Shown here: positions 8,810 through 18,773 of the stretch, piece after piece
How positions within the stretch are numbered: the first letter of the stretch is position 1
Layout: every line of letters begins with the position of its first letter
Position numbers and translations under genes: made by a program
The notes under the pieces: generated by a model
Told to the model about the DNA's origin: nothing
The model's input: the letters and a program-made list of their open reading frames with translations, nothing else
Databases searched by the model: none
Assembly (NCBI RefSeq): GCF_014199615.1
Contig: NZ_JACHOB010000002.1
Coordinates: 310,001-374,000, forward strand
Direction of reading: 5' to 3'
DNA: 64,000 bases
DNA from: Parvularcula dongshanensis
GTDB lineage: Bacteria > Pseudomonadota > Alphaproteobacteria > Caulobacterales > Parvularculaceae

Positions 8810-9847
8810 ATGAAAACTGCTTTGATCACTGGGGTAACGGGTCAGGATGGCGCCTACCTTTCGCGCCTTCTGCTGTCAAAGGGCTACACCGTCCACGGCA
8901 TCAAACGGCGGTCCTCTTCCTTCAATACAGGCAGGATCGACGACATATATCAGGATCTTCACGAGAACGAGCCACGCTTCGTCTTGCATTACGGCGATTT
9001 AACAGATGCAACCAGCATTATTCGTTTAATTCAGACGGTTGAGCCGGACGAGATATACAACCTAGGAGCGCAGAGCCATGTTCAGGTTAGTTTCGAGACG
9101 CCAGAATACACAGCGAATGCAGATGCCATTGGTGTTCTGCGGCTTCTAGAAGCAATCCGTATTCTCGGAATGACACAGAAAGTTCGCTTCTATCAAGCAT
9201 CTACCTCAGAACTCTATGGTCAGGTCCAAGAAGTTCCTCAGTCCGAGAACACGCCGTTCTATCCACGGTCTCCTTACGGCGTAGCGAAGCTCTATGGATA
9301 CTGGATCACGGTGAATTACCGGGAGAGCTATGGCATGTTCGCCGCCAATGGCATTCTCTTCAACCATGAGAGTCCCCTTCGCGGTGAGACCTTCGTTACG
9401 CGAAAGATCACCCGGGCGGTCGCCACCATCGCAGCTGGCGGACAAGACATCCTCTATCTTGGTAACCTGGACGCCCAGCGAGATTGGGGTCATGCCCGCG
9501 ATTACGTCGAAGGGATGTGGCGCGTCCTTCAGCACACTGCGCCTGAGGACTGGGTCTTCGGGACTGGGAAGACACATACCGTACGGCACTTCGTCGAACT
9601 CGCGTTCGCTGAGACGGGCCGTCGGATTGAATGGACAGGCACCGGTGTCGATGAGATCGGCCGCGATGCAGAAACGGGGGAAGTCCGCGTGCGAATCGAT
9701 CCGAGATACTTCCGCCCCGCCGAGGTTGATCTGCTGATCGCTGATCCGTCCAAGGCGCGCCGGGAACTCAATTGGCAACACTCCGTCGAACTGAAGGAAC
9801 TCGTCGCGGAGATGGTTGCAGCAGACCTTGTCGAGGCCCGCAGATGA
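8810..9847 (+). CDS. gmd: GDP-mannose 4,6-dehydratase
   Basis: 345 aa, the usual length. The NAD(P)-binding motif [10 protein letters not shown] lies at 8-17, the family's [12 protein letters not shown] at 33-44, STSELYG at 131-137, and the catalytic pair Y156/K160 in SPYGVAK. It converts GDP-D-mannose to GDP-4-keto-6-deoxymannose, the precursor of GDP-fucose, GDP-rhamnose and GDP-perosamine. The next gene overlaps its stop codon (ATGA) and encodes GDP-fucose synthase, which fixes the product as GDP-L-fucose or a close isomer. Confidence 0.96.
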   Translation: MKTALITGVTGQDGAYLSRLLLSKGYTVHGIKRRSSSFNTGRIDDIYQDLHENEPRFVLHYGDLTDATSIIRLIQTVEPDEIYNLGAQSHVQVSFETPEYTANADAIGVLRLLEAIRILGMTQKVRFYQASTSELYGQVQEVPQSENTPFYPRSPYGVAKLYGYWITVNYRESYGMFAANGILFNHESPLRGETFVTRKITRAVATIAAGGQDILYLGNLDAQRDWGHARDYVEGMWRVLQHTAPEDWVFGTGKTHTVRHFVELAFAETGRRIEWTGTGVDEIGRDAETGEVRVRIDPRYFRPAEVDLLIADPSKARRELNWQHSVELKELVAEMVAADLVEARR

Positions 9848-10818
9848 CTATTTTCGACCTTGCAGGTAAGAAGGTCTACGTCGCTGGACACCGGGGAATG
9901 GTTGGCAAGGCGCTCGTGCGTAGGCTCGGGGCGGAGTCCTGCGAGGTTCTGACAGCGCGCCGGGACGAACTTGACCTGACGGACCAACGCCAAACTCTGG
10001 ATTGGTTTGCCTCCGCCCGTCCGGATGCAGTCTTCGTCGCAGCCGCACTGGTCGGCGGCATCTACGCCAACAGCACTTATCCCGCGAAATTTCTGTTTCA
10101 GAACCTCATGATAGCTACCAATGCGATTGAGGCCGCTCGGCTTGTGGGCGTGTCGAAACTCGTCTTCCTAGGATCAACTTGCATCTACCCAAAACACGCT
10201 TCCCAGCCAATCACGGAGGACGCACTACTAACGGGACCGCTTGAGCCCACAAACGAGTCGTACGCCATCGCCAAAATTGCAGGGGTCAAGTTGTGCCAAG
10301 CCTACCAGCGCCAGTACGGCTGCCGTTTCATCTCTGCTATGCCAACCAACCTCTACGGTCCCGGCGACAATTACCACCCAGAGAACTCGCACGTCATTGC
10401 TGGAATGTTCAACCGCGTTAGAGAGGCTCGCCGCGAGAGCAAACCATTCACCGTTTGGGGTACGGGCCGCCCTCGTAGGGAGTTTATGCACGTCGACGAT
10501 TGTGCCGACGCCCTCGTACATTTGATGGCGAATTACGAAGACGACGCTCCGATCAACGTGGGAACCGGCAAGGACATCACCATAGCCGAGCTGGCGGAAA
10601 TCATCGCTGCCGTCGCTGGTTTTGATGGTCCGATCACCTACGACCAATCCAAACCTGACGGCACACCCAGGAAGCTGACCGATGTCACTCGCCTCTTCCG
10701 CACTGGTTGGAGGCCTAAAGTCGAGCTGAGAGACGGGCTGGTAACCACATGGAATGACTATTTGGCTGAAGTTGGTGAAAGCCTATCCGGCGGACGCCGC
10801 ACTTTCGCCAGCCGCTGA
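9844..10818 (+). CDS. fcl: GDP-L-fucose synthase (epimerase/reductase)
   Basis: 324 aa from the ATG that overlaps the gmd stop. AGHRGMVG (14-21) is the NADPH-binding loop; GSTCIYP (110-116) and Y140/K144 in ESYAIAK form the SDR-type catalytic set of the family. It makes GDP-L-fucose (or the 4-epimer series) from the Gmd product by 3,5-epimerisation and 4-reduction. A longer in-frame start at 9772 would run inside gmd and is not needed. Its 3' end faces the methyltransferase gene 14 bp away. Confidence 0.95.
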   Translation: MTIFDLAGKKVYVAGHRGMVGKALVRRLGAESCEVLTARRDELDLTDQRQTLDWFASARPDAVFVAAALVGGIYANSTYPAKFLFQNLMIATNAIEAARLVGVSKLVFLGSTCIYPKHASQPITEDALLTGPLEPTNESYAIAKIAGVKLCQAYQRQYGCRFISAMPTNLYGPGDNYHPENSHVIAGMFNRVREARRESKPFTVWGTGRPRREFMHVDDCADALVHLMANYEDDAPINVGTGKDITIAELAEIIAAVAGFDGPITYDQSKPDGTPRKLTDVTRLFRTGWRPKVELRDGLVTTWNDYLAEVGESLSGGRRTFASR

Positions 10819-10832
10819 TATATCTAGACGCC

Positions 10833-11936
10833 TTAGATTGGCACCCCCTGTGTGAAAACTAGACTGTCTACAGTAATTCCGTCGGCGACGTGAGCGCCGC
10901 CTGACGCGTCCGCTTCAAGGCGCACCCGGCGCAACATCGGCGTCATGTTCCCAGCCGCAGGAAGAAGCCGCGATGAGAAGGTGGCGAAGTCGTACCCTCG
11001 TGCGAACGGGCTGATGATCTGATGATTGAACCTGACAATAACGCCGTCCGCCATGGCTTCCTCCTCGATCGCGTCCGCAAGCGCCGCGTCGTTACTAGCT
11101 ACGAAGGCGGAGAAGGGCTGGATCGTAACGCTCGGATAAGCGCTCGCGAAGAACGGTGTGATGATAAGTTGTCCTCCAGGACGAAGAACGCGAGCCGCTT
11201 CGGTGATGGCGGCAGCGTCCGCACCGCCCATGAAGTGCTCGAATGCGTTGTGGCTGACAACGAGATCGATGCTAGCGTCTTCTAATTCGGACAAGTCCGC
11301 CGCGTCGGTGCCGTAGCGAACGATCCCCTCAGTCTTTGCATGAAGACCAGTTGGGAAGCACAAGTCGACCATGATAATCTCAGCCGTAGGCGCGCCGACC
11401 CGGGCAACGCGCGCGAACCCGTCATAGGCAGCACCGAGATCAACGACACGACGCGCAGGCAGCGAAGCCAGCGCCGTTATGCTGATATGCCACTCCAGGT
11501 ACTTGGAGTAGTAGTAGTGCTGGTCGTGCAAGTTCCGCCTCGCAAACTGTTCGGCGACTAGCGGTTCCGCCCGGATCGTTGCCTCCAGGTCGCTAACCTT
11601 GATGCGCTCATCGCGCATCGCCAAGCCCGCGCTACGCCACGCGTCTTGGAACGACAGCTTGGACCGAGGCGAAGGCTGCCCAACCCTCGCCGCGACAGAT
11701 GGCGGGACGTACGGGTTCCAATCGGCAATATCCTGGAGGAAAGCCTTGAGCCCGGCGACGTTGTGCCAGGTGCCCTCCTCAGCGCTCGCACGGAGCGCAG
11801 CGAAGATCGCCAGAAGACGATCCGGACGTGTGTCGCCTCTGGCGTTAGTCGCATTCGCTAAGAACGTGCGCATCGAGGCGACGTCTTGGGGGTTGAACGA
11901 ACTCAACGCAGACCGTCCGGCTCTACCCTGTCGCAT
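10833..11936 (-). CDS. Class I SAM-dependent methyltransferase
   Basis: 367 aa. VVDLGAAYDG (about residues 164-173) is motif I and VLRPGGQLIITPF (about 250) the post-III motif of Methyltransf_11-type enzymes. SHNAFEHF lies between them. The N-terminal 150 residues have no match that I can name and may bind the acceptor. A GTG at 11951 also opens the frame, but AGGAG sits eight bases before the ATG at 11936, which is preferred. It probably methylates a sugar of the exported glycan; substrate unknown. Confidence 0.72.
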   Translation of the reverse strand: MRQGRAGRSALSSFNPQDVASMRTFLANATNARGDTRPDRLLAIFAALRASAEEGTWHNVAGLKAFLQDIADWNPYVPPSVAARVGQPSPRSKLSFQDAWRSAGLAMRDERIKVSDLEATIRAEPLVAEQFARRNLHDQHYYYSKYLEWHISITALASLPARRVVDLGAAYDGFARVARVGAPTAEIIMVDLCFPTGLHAKTEGIVRYGTDAADLSELEDASIDLVVSHNAFEHFMGGADAAAITEAARVLRPGGQLIITPFFASAYPSVTIQPFSAFVASNDAALADAIEEEAMADGVIVRFNHQIISPFARGYDFATFSSRLLPAAGNMTPMLRRVRLEADASGGAHVADGITVDSLVFTQGVPI

Positions 11937-12061
11937 TTCTGTGCTCCTCACTGAATCTCATCCTAGCCCAGCGGACGCATCTCTGCCCGTGGGGTAGACC
12001 TACGGAACCGATCGGCTATGGGGTTGGAACCTCGCGTTTAGCATCCAACCAACAGGTCGTC

Positions 12062-12844
12062 ATGACAACGGCTAAGATGGCGGCAGCGTCGCTGCTCACC
12101 TCATGGGATCGGATCGCCTATCTGGTTTGGCAAGACTTTGTGTCGCCTTACCGCCGCACCGCCTTCTCTGCCTTTTGGGCTGTCGTCAGACCGATCCTGC
12201 CGATCTCCGCATTCATATTCCTCCGCATGATTCTTCCCAGCGGAGATGAGGGGGTGCATCCGGTCGTCTACGTGGGTATCGGTACGATCCTATGGTTCTA
12301 CCTTTCCGAACTTCTGATGTCACCTGTACAGACATTTCGAAGGAAGAGGTCGCTACTCGGGACAACTCAGTTCACGCCCATAGGAATCATCGCAACTGGA
12401 GCAGGCGGCGTTCTTCTGGATTTCGCCCTCCGAGCAACCTTCGCACTCCCCTTCGTTCTTTCCTACGGCTCGATAGAACTCGAGAATGTACCTGCGGGGT
12501 TGGCCCTAATCGTCACTTCAGGTATTGTTAGTCTTGGTATTGGGATTATTCTTCTGCCTGCTTTTCTCGTCTTTCCCGACCTCTACGAAGCGGCGACGGT
12601 TATCCTCAGATATGCAATCTTTTTCAGCCTCGCTGTCTTTCCGCTCGGCCCCGAGACGTCAGACTTGCTGATGAACACAAACCCGTTCGCGCTCATCATC
12701 GCTGAAACTCGTGCCTGCTTGTTAGGCAACGGCGTGCCGTTCACGCTTATCGTTACTCTGTGCGCCCTCTCGATTGGCACGACCTACCTCGGCTTCTGGG
12801 TGACAGGAGCTCTAGGCTCGGTCCTGAGAGAAGCGGCCTCATGA
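12062..12844 (+). CDS. ABC-2 type polysaccharide export permease (Wzm-like)
   Basis: 260 aa with about six membrane segments and the ABC2_membrane organisation of KpsM/Wzm/RfbD permeases: a cytoplasmic N-terminus with WQDFVSPYRRTAFSAFW, then paired helices. It forms the inner-membrane channel for a finished, lipid-linked glycan. The ATPase gene overlaps its stop (ATGA at 12841), and both belong to one export unit. No Wzx/Wzy flippase or polymerase is seen in the window, consistent with ABC-dependent export. Confidence 0.88.
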   Translation: MTTAKMAAASLLTSWDRIAYLVWQDFVSPYRRTAFSAFWAVVRPILPISAFIFLRMILPSGDEGVHPVVYVGIGTILWFYLSELLMSPVQTFRRKRSLLGTTQFTPIGIIATGAGGVLLDFALRATFALPFVLSYGSIELENVPAGLALIVTSGIVSLGIGIILLPAFLVFPDLYEAATVILRYAIFFSLAVFPLGPETSDLLMNTNPFALIIAETRACLLGNGVPFTLIVTLCALSIGTTYLGFWVTGALGSVLREAAS

Positions 12845-14034
12845 CCACTTTGATTGAGGTTGAGCATGTCCGAAAGCTGTTCGGATTGAGCTTGGCTGCA
12901 CAGCGTCGTCACAATGCGAGGCGCATCGTTGGCCGCCTAACCGGCAGGTCGATTGAGACCTCCTTCTACGGTTTCACTGCCCTGGATAAAGTTACCTTCA
13001 GTGTCTCCCGGGGTGAGGCAGTGGCGATTCTCGGCCGTAATGGTGCAGGTAAGTCGACTCTGCTGCGCATAATAGCCGGCCATGTCTTGCCGGATGCAGG
13101 CAGCGCTCTGACGCGCGGCAGAGTCACAGAGCTCTTCGACCTTACGACAGGCTTCGACCCCGCAAGATCGGGGCGAGACAACGTCGCGCTCGTGGGCGTC
13201 TTGCGTGGTCTAGACGTCGAAACGGTCCGCGAACGAACAGACGATATTCTATCTTTTAGCGAACTCGGTGAGCGTTTGGACGCACCGTTCGGCAGCTACA
13301 GTCAAGGAATGAAACTCCGACTTGGATTCTCCATTGCAGTCCACACTGAGCCGGACATCTTATTAATCGACGAAGTGCTCGGCGTTGGCGATCTTCAATT
13401 TAAAAATAAGTGCCTTGGTCGTCTTGAGCGAATGAAACGTCGGACCGCGACGATCTTCGTTACTCATTCGCTCAGCCAGGCCGCAAACTTCTGCGACCGT
13501 GCACTCGTGATAGACGGTGGGAAGATTGTCTACGATGGCAGTGTTGATGCGGGGATTGATTACTACGAGAGCATTCAACGCGCTGCGTCTCGTGGCGGGT
13601 CGGTGTCCGGCCCCGTGCTCCAGAACACCGAAGCGGTCACGGCAGCATCAGGACGCTGGAGTCGCGACGTATTCGGCTTCGGCAAACCGCTCAGTTTGGA
13701 TCTGGATATCACCGTCGCGAGACCGCCGGTCGCTTTGGCAGCGTCCGTCCTGTTGTACACCCAGGACGGACAGAAGGTTGCGGACTTTACCGATCCCAGC
13801 TCTGGCGCACTGGCTGCGCTCGAACCAGGTCATCCTAAAACGATACACGTAGCCGTAGCCCCCCTCCCCTTAGGCGGAGGCCAATACAAGGCCGTTCTCG
13901 CCATTCGGGACGGTGCCGAACTCGTTCACCGGACCCCTCTACCCGATCTCGAGATCGCAAAATCTGGGACCGGGTCTTGGGGCCTCCTCCATCCGAAATC
14001 GCGGTGGTCGCTAGTTGAGAACGAGACGGCATGA
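12841..14034 (+). CDS. ABC transporter ATP-binding subunit with C-terminal extension (Wzt-like)
   Basis: 397 aa. Walker A GRNGAGKST (65-73), a variant signature SYSQGMKLR (152-160), Walker B ILLIDE (173-178) and switch H209. After about residue 255 comes a beta-rich extension that resembles the Wzt carbohydrate-binding domain, which recognises the terminal modification of the glycan in Wzt proteins of E. coli O8/O9a. Here the extension contains no clear consensus and its ligand is unknown. It overlaps both neighbours by ATGA junctions, forming a permease-ATPase-GT2 operon. Confidence 0.9.
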   Translation: MTTLIEVEHVRKLFGLSLAAQRRHNARRIVGRLTGRSIETSFYGFTALDKVTFSVSRGEAVAILGRNGAGKSTLLRIIAGHVLPDAGSALTRGRVTELFDLTTGFDPARSGRDNVALVGVLRGLDVETVRERTDDILSFSELGERLDAPFGSYSQGMKLRLGFSIAVHTEPDILLIDEVLGVGDLQFKNKCLGRLERMKRRTATIFVTHSLSQAANFCDRALVIDGGKIVYDGSVDAGIDYYESIQRAASRGGSVSGPVLQNTEAVTAASGRWSRDVFGFGKPLSLDLDITVARPPVALAASVLLYTQDGQKVADFTDPSSGALAALEPGHPKTIHVAVAPLPLGGGQYKAVLAIRDGAELVHRTPLPDLEIAKSGTGSWGLLHPKSRWSLVENETA

Positions 14035-15068
14035 CATCAACGTTTGGCATCACCATTCCGCACGGGCCGCGCTTCGAGCCTCGACTTGCCCACACCTTCG
14101 CGTCGTTAGCGGCACAACCCGTTCCGGTGAAGGTTGCGCTATGTGACGCGAGTGATGACCGCAGGGTTCACGTGCTAGCCGATCGCTACGCACCGTTAAT
14201 CGCCTATAGGCGTCACGGGCCCGACGCGGGGCAGTCCGCTGCGATCAATGAAGGCTGGGAAGCTCTAGATACTGATGTTTTAGGGTGGTTGAACGCCGAC
14301 GACTGCCTGTCGCCCAACGCACTCGCTACCGTAGCAGCCGCTTTCGTTGCGGAGCCGCAGACCGATGTCTTCTACGGCCAGAGCCTCATCGCGAACGATC
14401 AAGGTCACATCATCGGTGTGCATCCTGCAATAAAACCCCCTTCCGATCGTCTTTACCGCGACGATATCATCTCGCAACCGTCCTGCTTCGTCCGGTCGGG
14501 AGCGGTTCGCTCGGTAGGTGGCGTTGGTGATAATCTACACTATGTAATGGACTGGGACCTATGGTGTCGCCTCTACGAGGCGGGCGCCCGCTTTACCATG
14601 ACCAAAGAGGTCCTATCGCTTGTCGTTTGGGCGGCAGACACGAAGACGGCGAACCTCTTTGGACGGCGTTTCTCCGAGATCGACTCGGTTCTGAAAGCTC
14701 GCGTCGGACCTGTCGCACGAGCGACGTCCCTTGCAAGCTTTACTAAGTTTCACCTCCTGCAGTACGGCCCCAGGGGCCGCAAAGACCATCAGACCTATAA
14801 AGAGCCTTGGAAGGACGTTGTGGACGGGAGCGATGTCATCCGGCTCCCAGTCTTTACTTACAAAGACGACGTCAAGAAGATTCGCGCCGTATTGTCGGAA
14901 GCCGGCCCAGTATGCCTGAGCACTCAAGACGAAACCGTCCGAGGAGACGCCCCTTTCGTTGACGCAACTTTGCTCTTGGATCCAGCTTCCGAGAGTGAGG
15001 TCGTCCTTACGGCGCCAAACGTTGCTGCTCGTCTGTCGAGTTTGATGCTCATCGACGCAACTGACTGA
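14031..15068 (+). CDS. GT2-family glycosyltransferase
   Basis: 345 aa. A GT-A fold N-terminal domain (about 1-230) has DAGQSAAINEG (65-75) and WLNADD (86-91), where the acidic pair binds the metal and nucleotide-sugar. DWDLWCRLYEAG (about 174-185) is the usual second acidic motif. The C-terminal third is not recognised. It is the last gene of the Wzm/Wzt operon, overlapping wzt by four bases. Its 3' end overlaps the oppositely directed fusion gene by 20 bases. Confidence 0.82.
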   Translation: MTSTFGITIPHGPRFEPRLAHTFASLAAQPVPVKVALCDASDDRRVHVLADRYAPLIAYRRHGPDAGQSAAINEGWEALDTDVLGWLNADDCLSPNALATVAAAFVAEPQTDVFYGQSLIANDQGHIIGVHPAIKPPSDRLYRDDIISQPSCFVRSGAVRSVGGVGDNLHYVMDWDLWCRLYEAGARFTMTKEVLSLVVWAADTKTANLFGRRFSEIDSVLKARVGPVARATSLASFTKFHLLQYGPRGRKDHQTYKEPWKDVVDGSDVIRLPVFTYKDDVKKIRAVLSEAGPVCLSTQDETVRGDAPFVDATLLLDPASESEVVLTAPNVAARLSSLMLIDATD

Positions 15069-17340
15069 CCCAATTTCCGACGACCGCGAATGTAAAACCT
15101 ATGGCCAAGGCGGGTCCGAACTGCGCACCGGGGATGCCCTGCAGTCCAGGCAGAGCAGGAAGCATCGCCAGACTCACCGCAAATGTTGGTGCGATGATGC
15201 GGCGCCCGGCGTAGAAGGTCACCAACCTACGAACAGGAACAGGAACGGAAACAGGACCTTCAGCTAGCGCGGCCAGATCCCCACCGGCGCCGCGTGGCGG
15301 CGACGAGGCTGCGTCCTGCAAGATCACTTCGAAGCGCGCGCGCCGCAAGGCAATGTCATAGGCATCGAGGGCGAACTCTTTCGACGCTTCTCCTTGCTTC
15401 TCACGGGCAGCTGGGTTTCGCACCAGCTCTTGCAGCTTGGCTGATACGTCCTTCGGGCTCGTCGCCACCGTTGTACCGGGAGCCGCGAGTAGAGCCCTGA
15501 TCGTGGCAAAATCGGAAGGTCCGACGCCTAGCACCGCTGCCCCCGATGCGAGACATTCCGGAAGCTTATTCGCCAGCGAGTGCCGTACGTAGGATCGCGC
15601 CGGCTCGCCGAAATCGTAAGCGATGACGACGATATCAGCCGTAGCGAGCCACGCCCGGTACGCCGAGGCCGACATGTCCGCCCGGACGACCTTCGTGTAG
15701 CGGTAGCGATCGAACGCAGCGCCCTGCTCTCGCAGCCAGTGTTCGCGGGTCCTTATTTCGAAGGTAACGTCTAAGTCGCCTCCTAGCTCTTCGACGGCGT
15801 CAGCTATCGTCAGCAACGTTCCGAGCGTCATGTCGGGAGCGAGCCCGCCCGCGTAACGAATGACACAAGCAGCCCGTGACGGACGTTCTTCCCGAACGAA
15901 GTCGGCCCAGTCCGACGGAACAATACCGTTGGCTAAAGGCGAGAACTCTCGACCGTACCGTGCTGCGAAATCATCTGCCATTTCCTGGCTGATCACCAGG
16001 TTGCGGCTCGCATTGGCAAACAGGACACGCAGCTCTCGATCAACTTTTCGGCCTGCAACGGCATCGGTTCGTTCGAGGCGATCCTGCCAAGTGTCAACGA
16101 TCCAGGTCACCAAGGGCGCCTTCGTGGCGGCAAGTATGGCGCTGGCGGTTCGGGCGAACGTCGGCTTGTCGGGAACCGGACGGTAGAGAACGACGTCCGG
16201 CGAGAACCTTCGAACCGCGCGTAGGACATCGTTCTTGCCCGACGCGATCCTGGTGTCGCCGTCTTGGCTGATGGCGACATCGTTCTGCCCCTCGGCCGAC
16301 AGCGCTAGAAGGCGATCGGATGGCCAGTCCTCGAACAAGGACGCCTTGAGTTCCCCCGTCGCGGTCCCCTGACCGAACGGAACGGCGTCAAGCACAAGCA
16401 CACGCGGCGCCGTTTGTTGAGTGCCGCGCCGCTGCCTCTCGGGCATAGTCACCAGCACGTCGTCGTAATTGACCCTCTCGAACACTTCGAGCTTGCCGCC
16501 GACCGTTGCGTTTCGGATCGGCCTGCCTGCTGCGTCTGCGACCCGCTTCGCCTCTGCATATGCTTCCAGCATCTTACCGACTTGCGGATCGTGCCAGCGG
16601 TATCCCTTTCCGAAATAGTCAGGGTGAAAGTGGTTCGGGTCATCCGACACCATGTCGAGGACGCCGGTCCCATATGCGTCGGATTTCTTCGCGTCGCCAG
16701 GAATAGCGTAGCTCGCATCTACACCCACGAGGTAAAGCTCACGAAAACCCAACCAGTGAGCGATCTGCAGGCAGGTGAACGTCACCGTACAGCCGGTGTA
16801 GGTTACTCTGTCTGCCTGCGTCGAGAAATCGAAGCCGTCGGGAAAGCTCGGCCGCGGGCGATGATCGAAGAAGATTGTGTCCGGTCCCTCATCCAGACAG
16901 TATCGCAAAGAGGCAGGGAATAGCTTGATCGAACCTGTCAGGGCGTTGATTTCTTCGGCCCTATCCTCTGCCACCAGGTGGTCCTCCACGACGTAGAACG
17001 TCGGGGTCCAGTCGAGTTCGAGCGCCTTAAGGAAGAAGCCGTTGACGCAGAAGGTCACCTCTCCAGCCAGCTTCGACAGATCGGTCTGATTGAGGCTCGG
17101 TCCATTTCCAATAATGAAAGCGCGGGGGCAGCCTTCATACCGGCGCTTGAGCAAGCGAAGCGAGTCGCGATGCTGTTGCAGGCCGGACCGGTATAGGTCC
17201 CGAACCCTTCTGAGGCCGTTGATCTGCTCATCCAGAGGCAGCTTGTCCGTCGGCAGGTATATCGGGTCTTGCAGCGGCAACTCCGCCTTAAGTGCTTCGT
17301 AGGTCGCGAGTTCTGAGCGCAGCTTGGTTTCCTTGGTCAT
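15049..17340 (-). CDS. DUF115/MptE-like domain fused to a GT-B glycosyltransferase with C-terminal membrane segments
   Basis: 763 aa in three parts. Residues about 1-70 are a charged helical lead. Residues 75-300 are a DUF115 domain with IIGNGPSLN (76-84), LYLVGVDASY and RWHDPQVG, close to the stand-alone protein at 6549-7373. Residues about 315-650 look like a GT4-type GT-B glycosyltransferase (LVLDAVPFGQG at the start; SLANKLPECLASGAAVLGVG in the nucleotide-binding half). The tail has two hydrophobic stretches (about 705-755) that may anchor it in the membrane. A Maf-like sugar transferase joined to a second glycosyltransferase would build two linkages with one protein; this role is inferred. 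It lies 15 bp after the DUF115 gene at 17356-18642 and is probably co-transcribed with it. Confidence 0.75.
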   Translation of the reverse strand: MTKETKLRSELATYEALKAELPLQDPIYLPTDKLPLDEQINGLRRVRDLYRSGLQQHRDSLRLLKRRYEGCPRAFIIGNGPSLNQTDLSKLAGEVTFCVNGFFLKALELDWTPTFYVVEDHLVAEDRAEEINALTGSIKLFPASLRYCLDEGPDTIFFDHRPRPSFPDGFDFSTQADRVTYTGCTVTFTCLQIAHWLGFRELYLVGVDASYAIPGDAKKSDAYGTGVLDMVSDDPNHFHPDYFGKGYRWHDPQVGKMLEAYAEAKRVADAAGRPIRNATVGGKLEVFERVNYDDVLVTMPERQRRGTQQTAPRVLVLDAVPFGQGTATGELKASLFEDWPSDRLLALSAEGQNDVAISQDGDTRIASGKNDVLRAVRRFSPDVVLYRPVPDKPTFARTASAILAATKAPLVTWIVDTWQDRLERTDAVAGRKVDRELRVLFANASRNLVISQEMADDFAARYGREFSPLANGIVPSDWADFVREERPSRAACVIRYAGGLAPDMTLGTLLTIADAVEELGGDLDVTFEIRTREHWLREQGAAFDRYRYTKVVRADMSASAYRAWLATADIVVIAYDFGEPARSYVRHSLANKLPECLASGAAVLGVGPSDFATIRALLAAPGTTVATSPKDVSAKLQELVRNPAAREKQGEASKEFALDAYDIALRRARFEVILQDAASSPPRGAGGDLAALAEGPVSVPVPVRRLVTFYAGRRIIAPTFAVSLAMLPALPGLQGIPGAQFGPALAIGFTFAVVGNWVSQLRR

Positions 17341-17355
17341 GTTGGGACGACTAAC

Positions 17356-18642
17356 CTAGGACCTGTCCGCTGCGAAGACGTGGACCAGCGATCGGACTCT
17401 TTGCGCCGCGCGGCTCCGCCACGACCGGAAGCGTCGAAATGCTGCGGCACGGCGGTGTGGTGGACGCGCGGCGACTTCGAGAGCGGACGCGTACGAAGGC
17501 ATCGGCGGCCACCGCTCGCGTAGGGCCACCAGCACGTCCTGCGGCGCCAAAGGGGAACCGTCCGGTGCCCCAAGGCGGACGCGCGCTCCTTGCCGCCTCA
17601 GGACGGCGACTAAATCCCACTTCTGATCGAGTTGCTGGGCTAAACTCGCAGCATTGGCCCCGCCGCCGCGAACGACGACCCCCCCAAAATCTTCGTTGGG
17701 GTCATCGGGGTCTGCGGCCTCCAGGACATCCCATCGCAAGGCATCCGAAGAACTCGGCAACTGTTCGAGCACCCGCCAGCCGAACCGTTGCGCGAGCCGG
17801 CGGCTCGCGATGCCGCGCGGATCCCAAAGGCGGCCGTACCAAGCAGGAGCGAGAGCGCTCAACACCGTTTCGGCGGTTACCCGGTCATGCGGATCCGACC
17901 TTTCGGCTGGCGGCTCGCCCGGCGGCATGCAACCTAACCTCGCTACGTCCAGCCGCCCCTCGACGAGCGTAACCTTGGCGGTCTCGAAACGGTCGATAGC
18001 CGATGCTTTCGAGCCGTTCAGTACCGTCACGCCGCGCTGATCAAGCGCGCGCGCGGCGCGGCGCCACGCGATCGCATGTGTCCCCCCACCCGGGTTGGGC
18101 ACGCAGTAGCGATCTCCAACCTGCTGATATTCATCAAAGTAGTAGTTCGGATTCGCCGCCTGACGTTGGATCCGGAGTTCTATCCCCTCTTCGCGCTTAG
18201 CTTGCGGAAGCATTTCGACGTAACGGCCGTCGATTCCGAGAAGCACAACCTCTTCGTAGCCCAACTCGGCACCCCACAAGGCAGCATGACTACCAGTCGT
18301 CACCGGCCGGCAGCGGGCCAGAATGCCACTTTTTGGAAGATCATCGTAGCACAGCACCTTGTCCGAACGGCGGATCGAAGGCGCAGCGTCGAGCAGGTTT
18401 CGACGGAGAAGAAATTGCTCAATGCCCAGCGACCCAGCCTGCTCGACCATATCGGTGATGGCCGACGCGTGGGACAAACCGACGACAAGGTCCAGGCAAG
18501 CGTAGTAAGTCGGCCACGACTGTTCCTGTGACCACGCCCGGTAGGCTGCGTTCATGCCGATCCAGCGCTCGCACAGAAGCCCCTCTCGCGGGACGTGGCG
18601 CAAGGACGGTCCGTTTCCGACGACGAATACCCGACGTGTCAT
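17356..18642 (-). CDS. DUF115/MptE-like protein, divergent third copy
   Basis: 428 aa. The motif VVGNGPSLR sits at the very N-terminus (7-15), with VVLLGIDGRY (about 132-141) in place of the YLVGVD seen in the other two copies, so this is the most distant of the three. After about residue 240 the sequence turns Arg/Ala/Pro-rich and I recognise nothing; it ends in a strongly basic tail. Upstream of the fusion gene on the same strand, it diverges from a GT2 gene. A sugar-transfer role is likely only by analogy. Confidence 0.65.
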   Translation of the reverse strand: MTRRVFVVGNGPSLRHVPREGLLCERWIGMNAAYRAWSQEQSWPTYYACLDLVVGLSHASAITDMVEQAGSLGIEQFLLRRNLLDAAPSIRRSDKVLCYDDLPKSGILARCRPVTTGSHAALWGAELGYEEVVLLGIDGRYVEMLPQAKREEGIELRIQRQAANPNYYFDEYQQVGDRYCVPNPGGGTHAIAWRRAARALDQRGVTVLNGSKASAIDRFETAKVTLVEGRLDVARLGCMPPGEPPAERSDPHDRVTAETVLSALAPAWYGRLWDPRGIASRRLAQRFGWRVLEQLPSSSDALRWDVLEAADPDDPNEDFGGVVVRGGGANAASLAQQLDQKWDLVAVLRRQGARVRLGAPDGSPLAPQDVLVALRERWPPMPSYASALEVAARPPHRRAAAFRRFRSWRSRAAQRVRSLVHVFAADRS

Positions 18643-18773
18643 TTCCGCTTCCTGCCACCCTGCATCCTACAACCAATTTAGTTTTCTACGGTTCAATCCG
18701 CTCAGGCCCGCGTTGCCTCGGCAAACCGCCTCGCATAGTGTCCGCGACGGTCCGACCATGAAGGGCAATCCAC

